A stretch of 64,000 nucleotides of DNA from Allobosea lupini. Its GTDB lineage: Bacteria; Pseudomonadota; Alphaproteobacteria; Rhizobiales; Beijerinckiaceae. The translations under genes were made by a program, and so were the position numbers. Shown piece after piece: positions 25,811-34,204 of this stretch. The stretch's first letter is position 1, and every line of letters begins with the position of its first letter. The notes under the pieces are model-generated. The model searched no databases and was not told the origin of the DNA. It was given only the letters and a program-made list of their open reading frames with translations. The stretch is from contig NZ_FOAN01000002.1 of the NCBI RefSeq assembly GCF_900109525.1, positions 496,001 through 560,000 of the forward strand. Direction: 5' to 3'.

Positions 25811-25874
25811 GCTTTTGTTTTATCGTATTTTCTTCGCGCAAGCCGGTATCCACTTCGCTCGAGAATGCGCTAGA
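25811..25874 (-). repeat. dispersed repeat family A, copy 2
   Basis: On the minus strand this reads gctctagcgcattctcgagc, then gaagtggataccggcttgcg and cgaagaaaatacgataaaac. It matches the copies at 5929 and 29832. It fills the gap between two convergent genes. Confidence 0.8.
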
Positions 25875-26925
25875 GCCAGCCATTGCGCTTGAAGCGCCAG
25901 AAGAGCGTCAGGCAGGCGGTGACGATGAAGCCGAGGACGATGTAGTAGCCGTAATGCATCTCCAGCTCCGGCATGTTCTTGAAGTTCATGCCGTAGATGC
26001 CGGCGACCGCCGTCGGCACCGCGAGAATGGCCGCCCAGGAGGCGAGCCGCTTGGTGATGGAATTCTCCTGGCTCTGGCCGACGAGCAGGCTCGCCTCGAA
26101 GGCGAAGGCGAGGACTTCGCGCAGGCTGTCGATCTTCTCCTGCACGGTGCGGACATGGTCGGTCACGTCGCGGAACATCGGCGCCAGCGTCGGGCGAACC
26201 TGCGGCACGCTGCCATTGGTCAGGCGCTGGCAGACGTCGACGAGCGGGCCGGCCGCGTTTCGCAAACGCAAGAGGTCGCGCCTGAGCATGTAGAGGCGCT
26301 CGATGTCGCTCCGGGTCATCGGCGTCGCCAGGACCTTGTCCTCGATCTCCTCGACCTCGTCATGGATAGCCTCGAGCACCGGCATGTAGTTGTCGACGAT
26401 GAAATCGAGGATGGCGTAAAGGATGAAGTCCTCGCCCTTGGCCAGCGAGGTCGGGCAGGTCTCCCAATGCTGCCGCACCGACGTGTACGAATTCGAGGCG
26501 CCGTGGCGGACGCTGACGATATAGCCGCGACCGACGAAGATATGCGTCTCGCCGAAGGCGATGCGCTTGTCGGCCATCTGGGCGGTGCGGGCGACGACGA
26601 AGAGCGCGTCGCCATATTGCTCGAGCTTCGGCCGCTGATGGGCGTTGGTCGCGTCCTCGACCGCCAGGGGATGCAGATTGAACTGCTGCTGCACGCATTT
26701 GAGCAGTGCGGCCTCCGGTTCGAACAGCCCGATCCAGACGACATGGCCGTCCTTGCGGGACCATTCCCCCGCTTCCTCGACCGGGATGTCGGCGACGCGC
26801 ACGCCATGGGCATAGACGCTCGAGGCGATGACGCCGGCCTCATGGCGATGGCCATGATCGACGGGCGGATCGGAGGGCGCTTCCGCTGCGGCCGAGGCCG
26901 GGAACCTGATTTGCGTCACTGACAT
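25870..26925 (-). CDS. corA: CorA family magnesium/cobalt transporter
   Basis: A 351-residue divalent-cation channel. The ATG at 26925 (MSVTQIRF) has GGGGGA eight bases upstream and is preferred to 26952. A large cytosolic domain of mixed fold (residues 20-240) and a long stalk helix (VQEKIDSLREVLAFAFEA) lead to two C-terminal membrane segments. The selectivity motif is YGMNFKNMPE, with the loop acidic residues after it, and the protein ends in a basic RFKRNGWL. Alone in its transcription unit. Confidence 0.93.
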   Translation of the reverse strand: MSVTQIRFPASAAAEAPSDPPVDHGHRHEAGVIASSVYAHGVRVADIPVEEAGEWSRKDGHVVWIGLFEPEAALLKCVQQQFNLHPLAVEDATNAHQRPKLEQYGDALFVVARTAQMADKRIAFGETHIFVGRGYIVSVRHGASNSYTSVRQHWETCPTSLAKGEDFILYAILDFIVDNYMPVLEAIHDEVEEIEDKVLATPMTRSDIERLYMLRRDLLRLRNAAGPLVDVCQRLTNGSVPQVRPTLAPMFRDVTDHVRTVQEKIDSLREVLAFAFEASLLVGQSQENSITKRLASWAAILAVPTAVAGIYGMNFKNMPELEMHYGYYIVLGFIVTACLTLFWRFKRNGWL

Positions 26926-27057
26926 GCGATCCCCCACCGATCGCCGGCTCATGATCGGCAGGCTAGACCCAATGCGCGGGGGATGGGAACCACTTTTCGC
27001 GACGCGGGACGACGCGGCCTTCGACCGATCGAAGCGCTCGCGTCCGGCGACAGGCCA

Positions 27058-27852
27058 TCAGCCCTTGTAGACGACGGGAGCGCGCGGCGGCGCACCTTCG
27101 CCCTTGCCGCCGAAGACGCCGATCAGCGGCAAGTTGCAGGTGGGGCCGATCTCGCTCTCCATGCCCATGATGGCACGCTCGGCCCGGATCGCCTCGCGTG
27201 ACGGCATTTCGACAACCAGATTGTCGAGCGAGTAGCGATAGCTCTTCAGCCTGAAGTGCGCCCGCTCGCAAACCCAGAGCATCAGCCCCTCGTTCTCGGC
27301 GACGCGCTGGGCGGCCGAATCGCGCTGTTCGGGCGGCACCTGCTGCGAAGCGTCGAGGACGCGCAGGCGCGCACGGTCGGCGTTGATGACGCGCAAGGCG
27401 TTGGCGCGGAACTGACCGAGCAGCAGCCGGTCGCCATTGGCGTCTTCGCCCAGGCGATTGTAGCGCGATGCCTGCGAGGCGAACGAGCCCGAGGTCAACG
27501 CGCGGTAATAGGCGGAGACATCGTTCGATTGCGCCTCGACCGGCAGGATGCGGGCGTGGGCGAGCTTCGAGACCTCCCGGTCGAAATGGCTGCGCTCATG
27601 CGCGGGCAGGACGAGGCGCCAGGCGCGGGCCCGCAACTGCTCCTCGTCGTCCGTCAGGTGGGACCATGAGGAGGCTTCTCCGCGAAAGCGCGCACTCCAG
27701 TCGCCGATCGCCGGCGCGATCTTGTCGGCGATGATGTTGGGGCGGGGCCGGCCGAGATCGCCGGTGGTCGAGCAGCCGGCGAGCAGTAGGCAGAGTGCCG
27801 CGATCGTGGCGACCGAATGGGATGCGAAAAAGTCGGAGCCAGTTTTTCGCAT
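27058..27852 (-). CDS. lipoprotein of unknown function
   Basis: A 264-residue protein with a lipobox LLLAGC, giving a lipidated Cys at about residue 27. The mature part is mostly helical and highly charged (ARAWRLVLPAHERSHFDREV, QFRANALRVINADRARLR) and ends with EIGPTCNLPLIGVFGGKG. I see no known domain. The start at 27852 is the only reasonable one before the lipobox; its first 11 codons lie in a palindrome (27828-27862), so the n-region of the signal peptide appears to derive from a repeat. Confidence 0.7.
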   Translation of the reverse strand: MRKTGSDFFASHSVATIAALCLLLAGCSTTGDLGRPRPNIIADKIAPAIGDWSARFRGEASSWSHLTDDEEQLRARAWRLVLPAHERSHFDREVSKLAHARILPVEAQSNDVSAYYRALTSGSFASQASRYNRLGEDANGDRLLLGQFRANALRVINADRARLRVLDASQQVPPEQRDSAAQRVAENEGLMLWVCERAHFRLKSYRYSLDNLVVEMPSREAIRAERAIMGMESEIGPTCNLPLIGVFGGKGEGAPPRAPVVYKG

Positions 27853-27862
27853 GAATCCCACT
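27828..27862. repeat. palindrome covering the lipoprotein start
   Basis: Near-complementary arms gatgcgaaaaa and tttttcgcatgaatc flank a short centre gtcggagccag. It has the look of the intergenic palindromes of this order. It spans the start codon of the lipoprotein gene. Confidence 0.6.
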
Positions 27863-27926
27863 CGAACTCTGAAACGAGGCACGCGCTGATTTGGATCGAT
27901 CCAGAATCAGCGTGAACCGAAAGTCC

Positions 27927-28127
27927 TCACCCGGGACGCCTGCGCCGTGTCTCGCGTTCACCGCGGCCGGCAGGGCGCGGGCGCCGCGGCGGCTTGCTCG
28001 CGGCCGGCTCGTGCTGGCGCTCGTAGCGCACGCCGGTGAAGAACAGGATCTGGCCGAACGGGCCCGCCGCTGCGTTGCCCTGGCTGGTTGAGCGCCTGCG
28101 CGGCGCGAAAGGAATGACGTCTGCCAT
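27927..28127 (-). CDS. small conserved protein
   Basis: A 66-residue basic protein: MADVIPFAPRRRSTSQGN, a central hydrophobic QILFFTGVRYER, and a Pro/Arg tail. GGGAGG lies seven bases before the ATG. Short proteins with the same ILFFTGVRYER core occur through the Rhizobiales and have no known function. The gene is separate from its neighbours. Confidence 0.65.
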   Translation of the reverse strand: MADVIPFAPRRRSTSQGNAAAGPFGQILFFTGVRYERQHEPAASKPPRRPRPAGRGERETRRRRPG

Positions 28128-28305
28128 GATGCGCCTCCCTTGCTGGCGCCTGTGACCAATTCGCGAACCACGCGGAAGCCGGTTGGCCGCCTGCACAAAC
28201 CGCGCCAGCCATCCTCAAGATCATCAAGCGCCATCATGGTTAACGCCGTGCTAACGCATCGGGGATAAGTTTCGCAAAAGTGCAGTTCGCCGACGAGAAT
28301 CGCTC

Positions 28306-29430
28306 ATGCCGTCCCGCATCGCCACAGACCTTGCCGAACTCGCCAGGCTGGCCAGCGATGGCGGGCTCGACCTGCGCCAGGTCGCGCTGCGGGTGAAGAC
28401 CGATCTGCTCCTGGCGACGCCCTGCCCGTCTCCGGAGGACATGGACGCCTTCCGCGCCATGGCCGAGGCCCTGATCCCGGTGGTCGACGAGGCGACGGCG
28501 ACGATCCTCGCCCGCAAGCTCGCAAGCTGGCCGCATGCACCGCGCGAGGCGCTCGCTGCCTTACGCAAGCGTGGGGGCGAGGTGCTGGCCGCGCTGATCA
28601 AGCATGACATGTCGCTCAGCGCGACCGAGATCGAGGAGATCGCGGACGAAGGCGATGACGAGGCCAAGACCGCCCTCGCCGGCCGGCGCGACCTGACCAG
28701 CAGCGCCAGCATCGCGCTCGCCGGCTGCGGCAGCGCGGAGATCGACGCGGCACTGGTCGCGAACGGGGCTGCATCGCTGCCCCATGCCGCGCTCGACCTG
28801 CTGCTGCCGCGAGCGGTGGGCGCGCCGGCTCTCGGCGCTGCCTTGCTGGCGCGGGCCGACCTGCCCGTCTCGGAGCTGACGCCGCTCTTCCTGCAGGCGA
28901 GCCTGGAAAAGCGCCTCGCCATGATCGACGCCGCCACCGCTCGTGAGGCGCTGGCGCCTTCGCCACGCCCGGCGACGCTCCCCGGCGAGCAGATCTCCGC
29001 TCTGATCGCGACAGCGCTCTCCGACCGACGCAACGCCTTCACTGCGCTGGCGCACGCCTTCGGCGGCGATGCGCGCTTCGCGACGGCGATGGCGAACGAT
29101 GCGTCCCGTCAGCTTGCGGCCTTGGCGCTGATCGGTTGCGGCGCGGCTCCGGAAGATGCCACGCGCTTCCTGATCGGCCTCGGCGACGAGGCTGCCCGCT
29201 CGGTCGAGCGCATCTTCGCGCTGGTCGAGCTGATGCGGGCGCTGCAGCCGGCGGTGGCTCGCCGGCTCGCCCAGCAGATCGGCGGGATCGCGCCGCGCAG
29301 TGCCCGCTCCGGCGTCTTGCAGCCTGCCATGGACCCCAGCGGCACCTCGGCCCGTCCCAGCGCCGAGCGGGCGCCGGTTCGCGGCATCGTTCAGGAGGTC
29401 AGGCGCAGGCTCGGTGGCGGCGCCGACTGA
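28306..29430 (+). CDS. DUF2336 family protein
   Basis: A 374-residue, almost wholly helical protein, rich in Ala and Leu with HEAT-like repeating helices (PVVDEATATILARKLASW, HAALDLLLPRAVGAPALGA, DASRQLAALALIGCG). DUF2336 proteins are found almost only in Alphaproteobacteria and their role is unknown. The C-terminal 40 residues are low complexity. A TTAA-N7-CTAA sequence lies 50 bases before the start. Confidence 0.82.
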   Translation: MPSRIATDLAELARLASDGGLDLRQVALRVKTDLLLATPCPSPEDMDAFRAMAEALIPVVDEATATILARKLASWPHAPREALAALRKRGGEVLAALIKHDMSLSATEIEEIADEGDDEAKTALAGRRDLTSSASIALAGCGSAEIDAALVANGAASLPHAALDLLLPRAVGAPALGAALLARADLPVSELTPLFLQASLEKRLAMIDAATAREALAPSPRPATLPGEQISALIATALSDRRNAFTALAHAFGGDARFATAMANDASRQLAALALIGCGAAPEDATRFLIGLGDEAARSVERIFALVELMRALQPAVARRLAQQIGGIAPRSARSGVLQPAMDPSGTSARPSAERAPVRGIVQEVRRRLGGGAD

Positions 29431-29433
29431 ACG

Positions 29434-29769
29434 CTAGCTTTCGACAATGTCGAGACGCGCATCGCCGGCGCGATTCTCGATCTCGACCAGCCAGAGATCG
29501 CTGTCGAAGCGGACCTCGCGCGCGACCCGATCCTCTATCGCGAGCGGATCGGCATCGAGCACAAGCTGGAAACGCCGCGCGCCGGCCTCGTCCGCCAGCG
29601 CCTGCGGCGCCGGGCCGTAGAGCGCCGCGGTACCGTCCAATCGGTCGAGCTTGACGAAGATCGCGCCGGCTTCGCGCGCGCCGCGCCGGCGCAGCACCGC
29701 GACGAGCCCGTCATGCGCAGCCTGGCGCAGATAGGCCGAGACCCAGAAATCGCTGGTCAGGCGCGGCAA
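29434..29769 (-). CDS. DUF1491 family protein
   Basis: A 111-residue cytosolic protein. Family features: PRLTSDFWVSAYLRQA, then AVLRRRGAREAGAIFVKLDR, a DADPLAIEDRVAREVRFDSD stretch and LWLVEIE at the end. DUF1491 is a conserved alphaproteobacterial family of unknown function. It is convergent with the DUF2336 gene, with three bases between stops. Confidence 0.88.
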   Translation of the reverse strand: MPRLTSDFWVSAYLRQAAHDGLVAVLRRRGAREAGAIFVKLDRLDGTAALYGPAPQALADEAGARRFQLVLDADPLAIEDRVAREVRFDSDLWLVEIENRAGDARLDIVES

Positions 29770-29831
29770 GATGAGCGCTCGCGGGACTGAGAATGTCCGC
29801 GCCTCTCCGAAGCGCGGACATTCTCAATCGT

Positions 29832-29892
29832 CTTGTTCTGTCGCATTTTCTTCACGCGGACCGGCCGCCACTTCGCTTGAAAATGCTCTAGC
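29832..29892 (-). repeat. dispersed repeat family A, copy 3
   Basis: On the minus strand: gctagagcattttcaagcga, agtggcggccggtccgcgtg, aagaaaatgcgacagaacaa. Same family as 5929 and 25811. It overlaps the stop of the next gene by five bases. Confidence 0.82.
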
Positions 29893-30430
29893 GCCGCTGG
29901 CCCTTGATGTCAGCCGGCGGCCGGATGTCGGCGCCGTTGATCAGGTCCGCGATCGGATCGCGTGCCGCCGGCTGGGCGGCCGGGGCAGGACGGGCCGGAG
30001 CCGGAGCTGCCTGGGCCTGGCGCGGCTGGGCAGGCGCGACCGGCGCCGGTGGGCGCGGCGCCGCATCGCGAGCGGCCGGTGCCAGGGAGCCGGGCCGCGC
30101 CGGCGGCATCACCGCCTGCGGGGCGGGCGCAGGCTCGGCGACGGCCGGCGTCTCGACGCGGCGCTGTTCGGCCGGTCGCGCAGCAGACTGCGAGGGCGGC
30201 GACAGCATCGGGGCGGGATGACGGCCCTTCTGGAACAGCACCGCATTCAGGACGATCAGCACCGATACCGCCGCGAACAGCAGCACGATGAGGCCCCGGC
30301 CCGGACGGCGAGCGAACCAGCGCAGCAGCCGCGTCGGCATCGACGGGGCGGCGCGCCGGCCGGCCGGACGGCGAACAGGCATCGACAGCGTCGCATCGGA
30401 GCGGGCACGGGCGGCAAGCGTGGCTGACAT
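29888..30430 (-). CDS. single-pass membrane protein with Ala/Pro-rich tail
   Basis: A 180-residue protein. A basic cytosolic N-terminus (about 45 residues, RRPAGRRAAPSMPTRLLRWF) precedes one membrane segment (GLIVLLFAAVSVLIVLNAVL) and a long Pro/Ala/Arg-rich external part ending in PIADLINGADIRPP. Related proteins next to DivJ-like kinases in Rhizobiales are often annotated as peptidoglycan-binding; I see no such domain in this one. It lies 18 bases after the kinase gene on the same strand, likely one operon. Confidence 0.65.
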   Translation of the reverse strand: MSATLAARARSDATLSMPVRRPAGRRAAPSMPTRLLRWFARRPGRGLIVLLFAAVSVLIVLNAVLFQKGRHPAPMLSPPSQSAARPAEQRRVETPAVAEPAPAPQAVMPPARPGSLAPAARDAAPRPPAPVAPAQPRQAQAAPAPARPAPAAQPAARDPIADLINGADIRPPADIKGQRR

Positions 30431-30448
30431 GGGTCTTGAGCTCTCGGG

Positions 30449-32272
30449 TCAGGCGGTCAGACGAACGGGTTGCTTGGTGTCGAGGCCACGGCGCGGGGCG
30501 CGGGCGAAGGTCGCGATGCGGGCCGGCTCGCTCGCGGCGGCGACGCCGCCGATCGGCAGGCGCACGCCGACGCGGGTGCCGATGCCCGGTGCACTCTCGA
30601 TGGTGAGCGTGCCGCCATGCAGGCCGACAAGGCCGCGCACCACCGACAGGCCGAGGCCCGTGCCGTCGTGAGCGCGGTCATAGGAGGACTTGGCCTGGAA
30701 GAAGGGATCGCCCAGTCGCGGCAGGTCGGTGGCGGCGATGCCGATGCCGGTATCGGAAACCGAGAGGTCGATCATGCCGCCGTCGCGCACCAGAGCGAGC
30801 GTGACGCGCCCACCGGGCGGCGTGAACTTGATCGCGTTCGAGAGCAGGTTGAGCATCACCTGCTTGAGGGCGCGCCGGTCGCCGAGCAGCTGCGGCAGGT
30901 CCGGACCCACGACGCGTTCGAGCGCGACCGTGCCGCTGCCGGCCTTGAGCGCGACAACATTGCAGCAATCCTCGGCGAGCTCGGCCATGTCGAGCGCATC
31001 CTGCTCGATCGTCATCGCGCCGCTCTCGATCTTCGAGACGTCGAGCAGCGTATTGACCACGTCGAGCAGGTGCTGCCCGGAATCATGAATGATCCTGGCG
31101 TACTCCTGACGCTGCGCCTGGCTGAACGAAACCGCGAGATCGCCGCTCAGCATCTCCGAGAAACCGATGATCGCGTTGAGCGGGGTACGCAGCTCATGGC
31201 TGACCGTCGCCAGGAACTGGCCCTTGACGTCGCTCGACTTGACCGCCTCGACGCGATTGCGCTCGCGCTCCTCGTCGATCGCATGTCGGTCGGTCACGTC
31301 GCGGCTGACGCAGACGACGGCGGCGGCGCCGTGCGGGCCGGACTGCTCGATGCGCCGTGCGCTGAGGTCGAGCCAGCGGACGACCGGGCTCGCATTGGCG
31401 CGCCCATCGGCTCCCGCCGGGACGAAGAGGACACGAAAGCAGGCGGTGGCCCGGCCGCTGCCATGAGCGGCATCGCTCAGCGCCTTCAGGAAAAGCGGCC
31501 TGTCGGCAATGTGGACGCGCTCGAACAGGCCGCGGCCGAAGAGCCCCGCGGGCTCGGCTCCGGTCAGGTTGCGGGCAGCTTCGTTGGCGAAGACGACGGA
31601 CCCGGCCGCATCATGCCAGGTGACGAGATCGCCAACATGCTCGAGCATCAACTGAGCACGCGCATCGGAAGCCCGATGCTCACGCAACTCGTCATCGCGG
31701 CGATAGAGGAAGCCGACCGTGATTAGCGCCGCATGCAGGATCGCGACGCCAGCGAAGACGGGCATCGCCTGCCAGGTCCATGGCGCCGGCTCCGCGATCA
31801 TCCCGGTTCCCTGCAGGGCGACGACGACGCCGAGACCGATCACTGCGAGCGCACTGGCGCGCGCCACATAGGGCCGGGAGCCGAAGAACATCGCTTCAGC
31901 GGGGACCGCGGCCAGCCAGAGCAGCAGCGGCGAGGCAGCGCCTCCGGTCAGGCAGGCGAGCGTGGTCACCAGCAAGGTCAGGGCCGCGCCGGACAGGCAA
32001 TGCGCGAGATCCAGCCGGCCGGTGCGAGAGAGGAGGAACACCGCCAGCAGCGGCATCGCCATGGCGACGAGCACGAGCAGTTCGAGCGCGCCGATGCGGC
32101 CGCGCCAGGCGATATAGGCCGGCATCAGGCTGAGCGCCGCGACCGAAGCGGCCAGCCTGCTCAGCATGAAGCGCTCATGACGCATGCGTTCGAGCGAATC
32201 GGCCAGCGCCGATGGATGGACCATCGCCGCGACCTGCGCCCTCACCGCCGTCATCAAATTGGAAAACCGCAA
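30449..32272 (-). CDS. membrane-bound PAS sensor histidine kinase, DivJ-like
   Basis: A 607-residue kinase. Residues about 38-190 hold six hydrophobic segments; a PAS domain spans about 200-330 (LEHVGDLVTWHDAAGSVVFA ... VCVSRDVTDRHAIDEE); then HisKA with the phosphorylated His359 (FLATVSHELRTPLNAIIGFS) and a HATPase_c domain with N box (NLLSNAIKFTPPGG), G1 (VSDTGIGIA) and G2 (DGTGLGLSVVRGL). This order and length match DivJ, the polar kinase of the DivK cell-cycle pathway, but other kinases share it, so the symbol is left blank. It is co-transcribed with a membrane protein. Confidence 0.85.
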   Translation of the reverse strand: MRFSNLMTAVRAQVAAMVHPSALADSLERMRHERFMLSRLAASVAALSLMPAYIAWRGRIGALELLVLVAMAMPLLAVFLLSRTGRLDLAHCLSGAALTLLVTTLACLTGGAASPLLLWLAAVPAEAMFFGSRPYVARASALAVIGLGVVVALQGTGMIAEPAPWTWQAMPVFAGVAILHAALITVGFLYRRDDELREHRASDARAQLMLEHVGDLVTWHDAAGSVVFANEAARNLTGAEPAGLFGRGLFERVHIADRPLFLKALSDAAHGSGRATACFRVLFVPAGADGRANASPVVRWLDLSARRIEQSGPHGAAAVVCVSRDVTDRHAIDEERERNRVEAVKSSDVKGQFLATVSHELRTPLNAIIGFSEMLSGDLAVSFSQAQRQEYARIIHDSGQHLLDVVNTLLDVSKIESGAMTIEQDALDMAELAEDCCNVVALKAGSGTVALERVVGPDLPQLLGDRRALKQVMLNLLSNAIKFTPPGGRVTLALVRDGGMIDLSVSDTGIGIAATDLPRLGDPFFQAKSSYDRAHDGTGLGLSVVRGLVGLHGGTLTIESAPGIGTRVGVRLPIGGVAAASEPARIATFARAPRRGLDTKQPVRLTA

Positions 32273-32603
32273 CGCGCACCTCTGCCGGCCGTCGGCACTT
32301 TCGCCTCGCCTTGTTGAGCCGATCCTCGCGGCTGCCGTTTAAGCGGGGCTTAAGGCGAGAGCGCCGGAAACCGGGTCTTTTGCCGACGACAGCACAAATA
32401 GTCTTTTCTTTTCAATGAATTGTGAGACCCGTAGCGCGCTTGCCTGCGCCAGGCTGTTGTTCGCGGCAAGGTGAATGGAAGCTGAAGAGGAGACACCGCC
32501 TTTGATTCAAATCGATGCTGTCGCCGACACCCGATCTTTCGACCCAGGCGCTATGGTTCGCTCGTCCGTGGGCTAGGGAGCCCGCAACCGGATGGGGACC
32601 AAG
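32273..32603. other. intergenic region
   Basis: About 330 bases between divergent genes. It must hold the kinase promoter. The left end is moderately AT-rich (acaaatagtcttttcttttc). I saw no palindrome or gene. Confidence 0.4.
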
Positions 32604-32885
32604 ATGGCTTATCTTCTGCGCAGCATGGCGATCGTCGGCGTGATCGCGCTGAACTCGCCCGTGTACGGCACGAAGAGCGAGCCCGATGCTCTCATGGTCG
32701 ATGCGAAGGCGGCGATCGCCATCCTCGCCAAGATCGATCCGAAGGCGGCGCTGCAAGGCGCTGCCAGCATACGCGAAGCCGCGGAAGTCCTGGCGGGACT
32801 GGAGCCGGAGACGCGCGCCCGGGTGCTTGCCCTGGCCGCGAGCGCCGCAACCCGCAGCAGCGAAACGTCGCCGCGACACCGCTGA
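32604..32885 (+). CDS. small protein with N-terminal hydrophobic segment
   Basis: A 93-residue protein. The start at 32604 has GGGGA six bases upstream; an ATG twelve bases earlier is possible. The N-terminus (MAYLLRSMAIVGVIALNSPV) is a membrane anchor or signal; the remainder is helical (DAKAAIAILAKIDPKAALQG, EAAEVLAGLEPETRARVLAL). Proteins opening like this are common next to kinase genes in the order, without known function. Confidence 0.6.
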   Translation: MAYLLRSMAIVGVIALNSPVYGTKSEPDALMVDAKAAIAILAKIDPKAALQGAASIREAAEVLAGLEPETRARVLALAASAATRSSETSPRHR

Positions 32886-32975
32886 GGCTTGACCTCGCCG
32901 CGCGGCAGGCCGAAGAGCTTCGCGATCTCCGCCCCCAGGACCGGCGGGTTGAGCCGGAGGCCGACAGCGGAATTC

Positions 32976-33401
32976 ATGAGCGAGAGCCTCGACGAGATCG
33001 TCGCCAATTTCGAGCTGCTTGACGAGTGGGACGATCGCTATCGCTACCTGATCGAGCTAGGGCGGACGCTGGCGCCGCTGCCTGAAGAGGCACACAACGA
33101 CGCCAATAAGGTGCGTGGCTGCGCCAGCCAGGTCTGGCTCGAGACCAAGAGCGAGGGCGGTCCCGGCGCGGCGACGCGCCTCTCGTTCCGCGGCGACAGC
33201 GACGCGCATATCGTGCGCGGGCTGGTGGCGCTCGCCATCGCCATCCATTCCGGCCACACGGCGCAGGAGATCCTGGCGACCGACGCCTTCGCGATCTATG
33301 AGCGCCTCGGCCTTGCTGCCCATTTGACGCCGCAGCGCTCGAACGGCGTGCGCGCGATGATGGAGCGGATCAAGAACGACGCCCGCGCGGCGCTCGCCTA
33401 A
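32976..33401 (+). CDS. sufE: SufE family cysteine desulfuration protein
   Basis: A 141-residue sulphur-acceptor protein for Fe-S cluster assembly, which takes persulphide from the SufS desulfurase. Seen: LDEIVANFELLDEWDDRYRY, LIELGRTLAPLPEE, NKVRGCASQVWLE with the acceptor Cys, and GLVALAIAIHSGHTAQEIL. Full length. There are no suf neighbours, which is usual for sufE in these genomes. The stop overlaps the convergent DUF6456 gene by four bases. Confidence 0.93.
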   Translation: MSESLDEIVANFELLDEWDDRYRYLIELGRTLAPLPEEAHNDANKVRGCASQVWLETKSEGGPGAATRLSFRGDSDAHIVRGLVALAIAIHSGHTAQEILATDAFAIYERLGLAAHLTPQRSNGVRAMMERIKNDARAALA

Positions 33402-34204
33402 TCGCGAGGTTCCAGCGGAGCCTGGATCGTCGGGCGCGCATCGGACGCGCGCCAGGCATGGCCCACCGGTCGTTCCTGCTTTGCGCCGAGCCCGTAGTGC
33501 TCGACCAGCGCCGACAGCGCCAGCCGGAGCACGACCTTGGCAGAGCGCGCCGGCCATTTGCGCTCGCGCTCGACCTGGTCGAGCCCCTTGAGGAAACCGC
33601 AGACATCGATCGCCAGGCCCGACAGTTCAGGGCCGAGGCGCTTGCAGGCGAAGCGCACGCGCTGGCGCGCCGCCAGGCTGGAATCGGAGGCTTCCGCCGG
33701 CCCGCGCACCGCGGCATGGGTGCCGGCAGCAAGGCCCGCATCCCAGTTGACCGTCACCCGCGGCAGCATCTTCGCCAGGGTCAGATCGGCACGAAAGCGC
33801 TCGCCGGCGGCGAACTCGACGGCGGATATCTGCGGCTGCCCGTCCTTGCCCGGACGGCGATGGAGCCAGAGCAGCGGGCTCTCGCGCTCGTCCAGCACGA
33901 CCTGCTGCGCTTGCCCGTCCACCATCATCGTCGCGGTCGCCCGCGGCCTGTCGGGCTCCGCGTCGGCAAGGCGCAACCGGCGCTTGCCCGCTTCCGTGAT
34001 CCAGCCGGCGAAGCCGGCCGCGACCAAGGCCTGCGCCTCGGCGGCCTCGACATAGCCGGCCCCGAGCGTGGCTCCACCGGCACCCCGGCGATAGAGCGCG
34101 ATCCGGCCACAGCCAAGCGAGGATTCGACGCCATAGGCGCCCGGCTCGCTCAGATGCCGCAGCAGGCGGGATGGCGACTGGTCGCGATCGTCAGCGCTCA
34201 TCAT
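33398..34204 (-). CDS. DUF6456 domain protein
   Basis: A 268-residue protein. The C-terminal half fits DUF6456: ERFRADLTLAKMLPRVTVNW, ARQRVRFACKRLGPELSGLA, DVCGFLKGLDQVER, then AKVVLRLALSALVEHYGLG. The N-terminal half resembles a winged-helix fold (LVAAGFAGWITEAGKRRLRL). This suggests a DNA-binding or replication-linked protein, but the family function is unknown. The start overlaps the stop of the DnaA-domain gene upstream by four bases, so the two are translated together. Confidence 0.8.
   Translation of the reverse strand: MMSADDRDQSPSRLLRHLSEPGAYGVESSLGCGRIALYRRGAGGATLGAGYVEAAEAQALVAAGFAGWITEAGKRRLRLADAEPDRPRATATMMVDGQAQQVVLDERESPLLWLHRRPGKDGQPQISAVEFAAGERFRADLTLAKMLPRVTVNWDAGLAAGTHAAVRGPAEASDSSLAARQRVRFACKRLGPELSGLAIDVCGFLKGLDQVERERKWPARSAKVVLRLALSALVEHYGLGAKQERPVGHAWRASDARPTIQAPLEPRD

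Noticed and set aside
32412..32879. Possible 155-codon minus-strand gene
   Set aside because: It overlaps the better-supported small plus-strand gene at 32604 and has a shadow-like composition.
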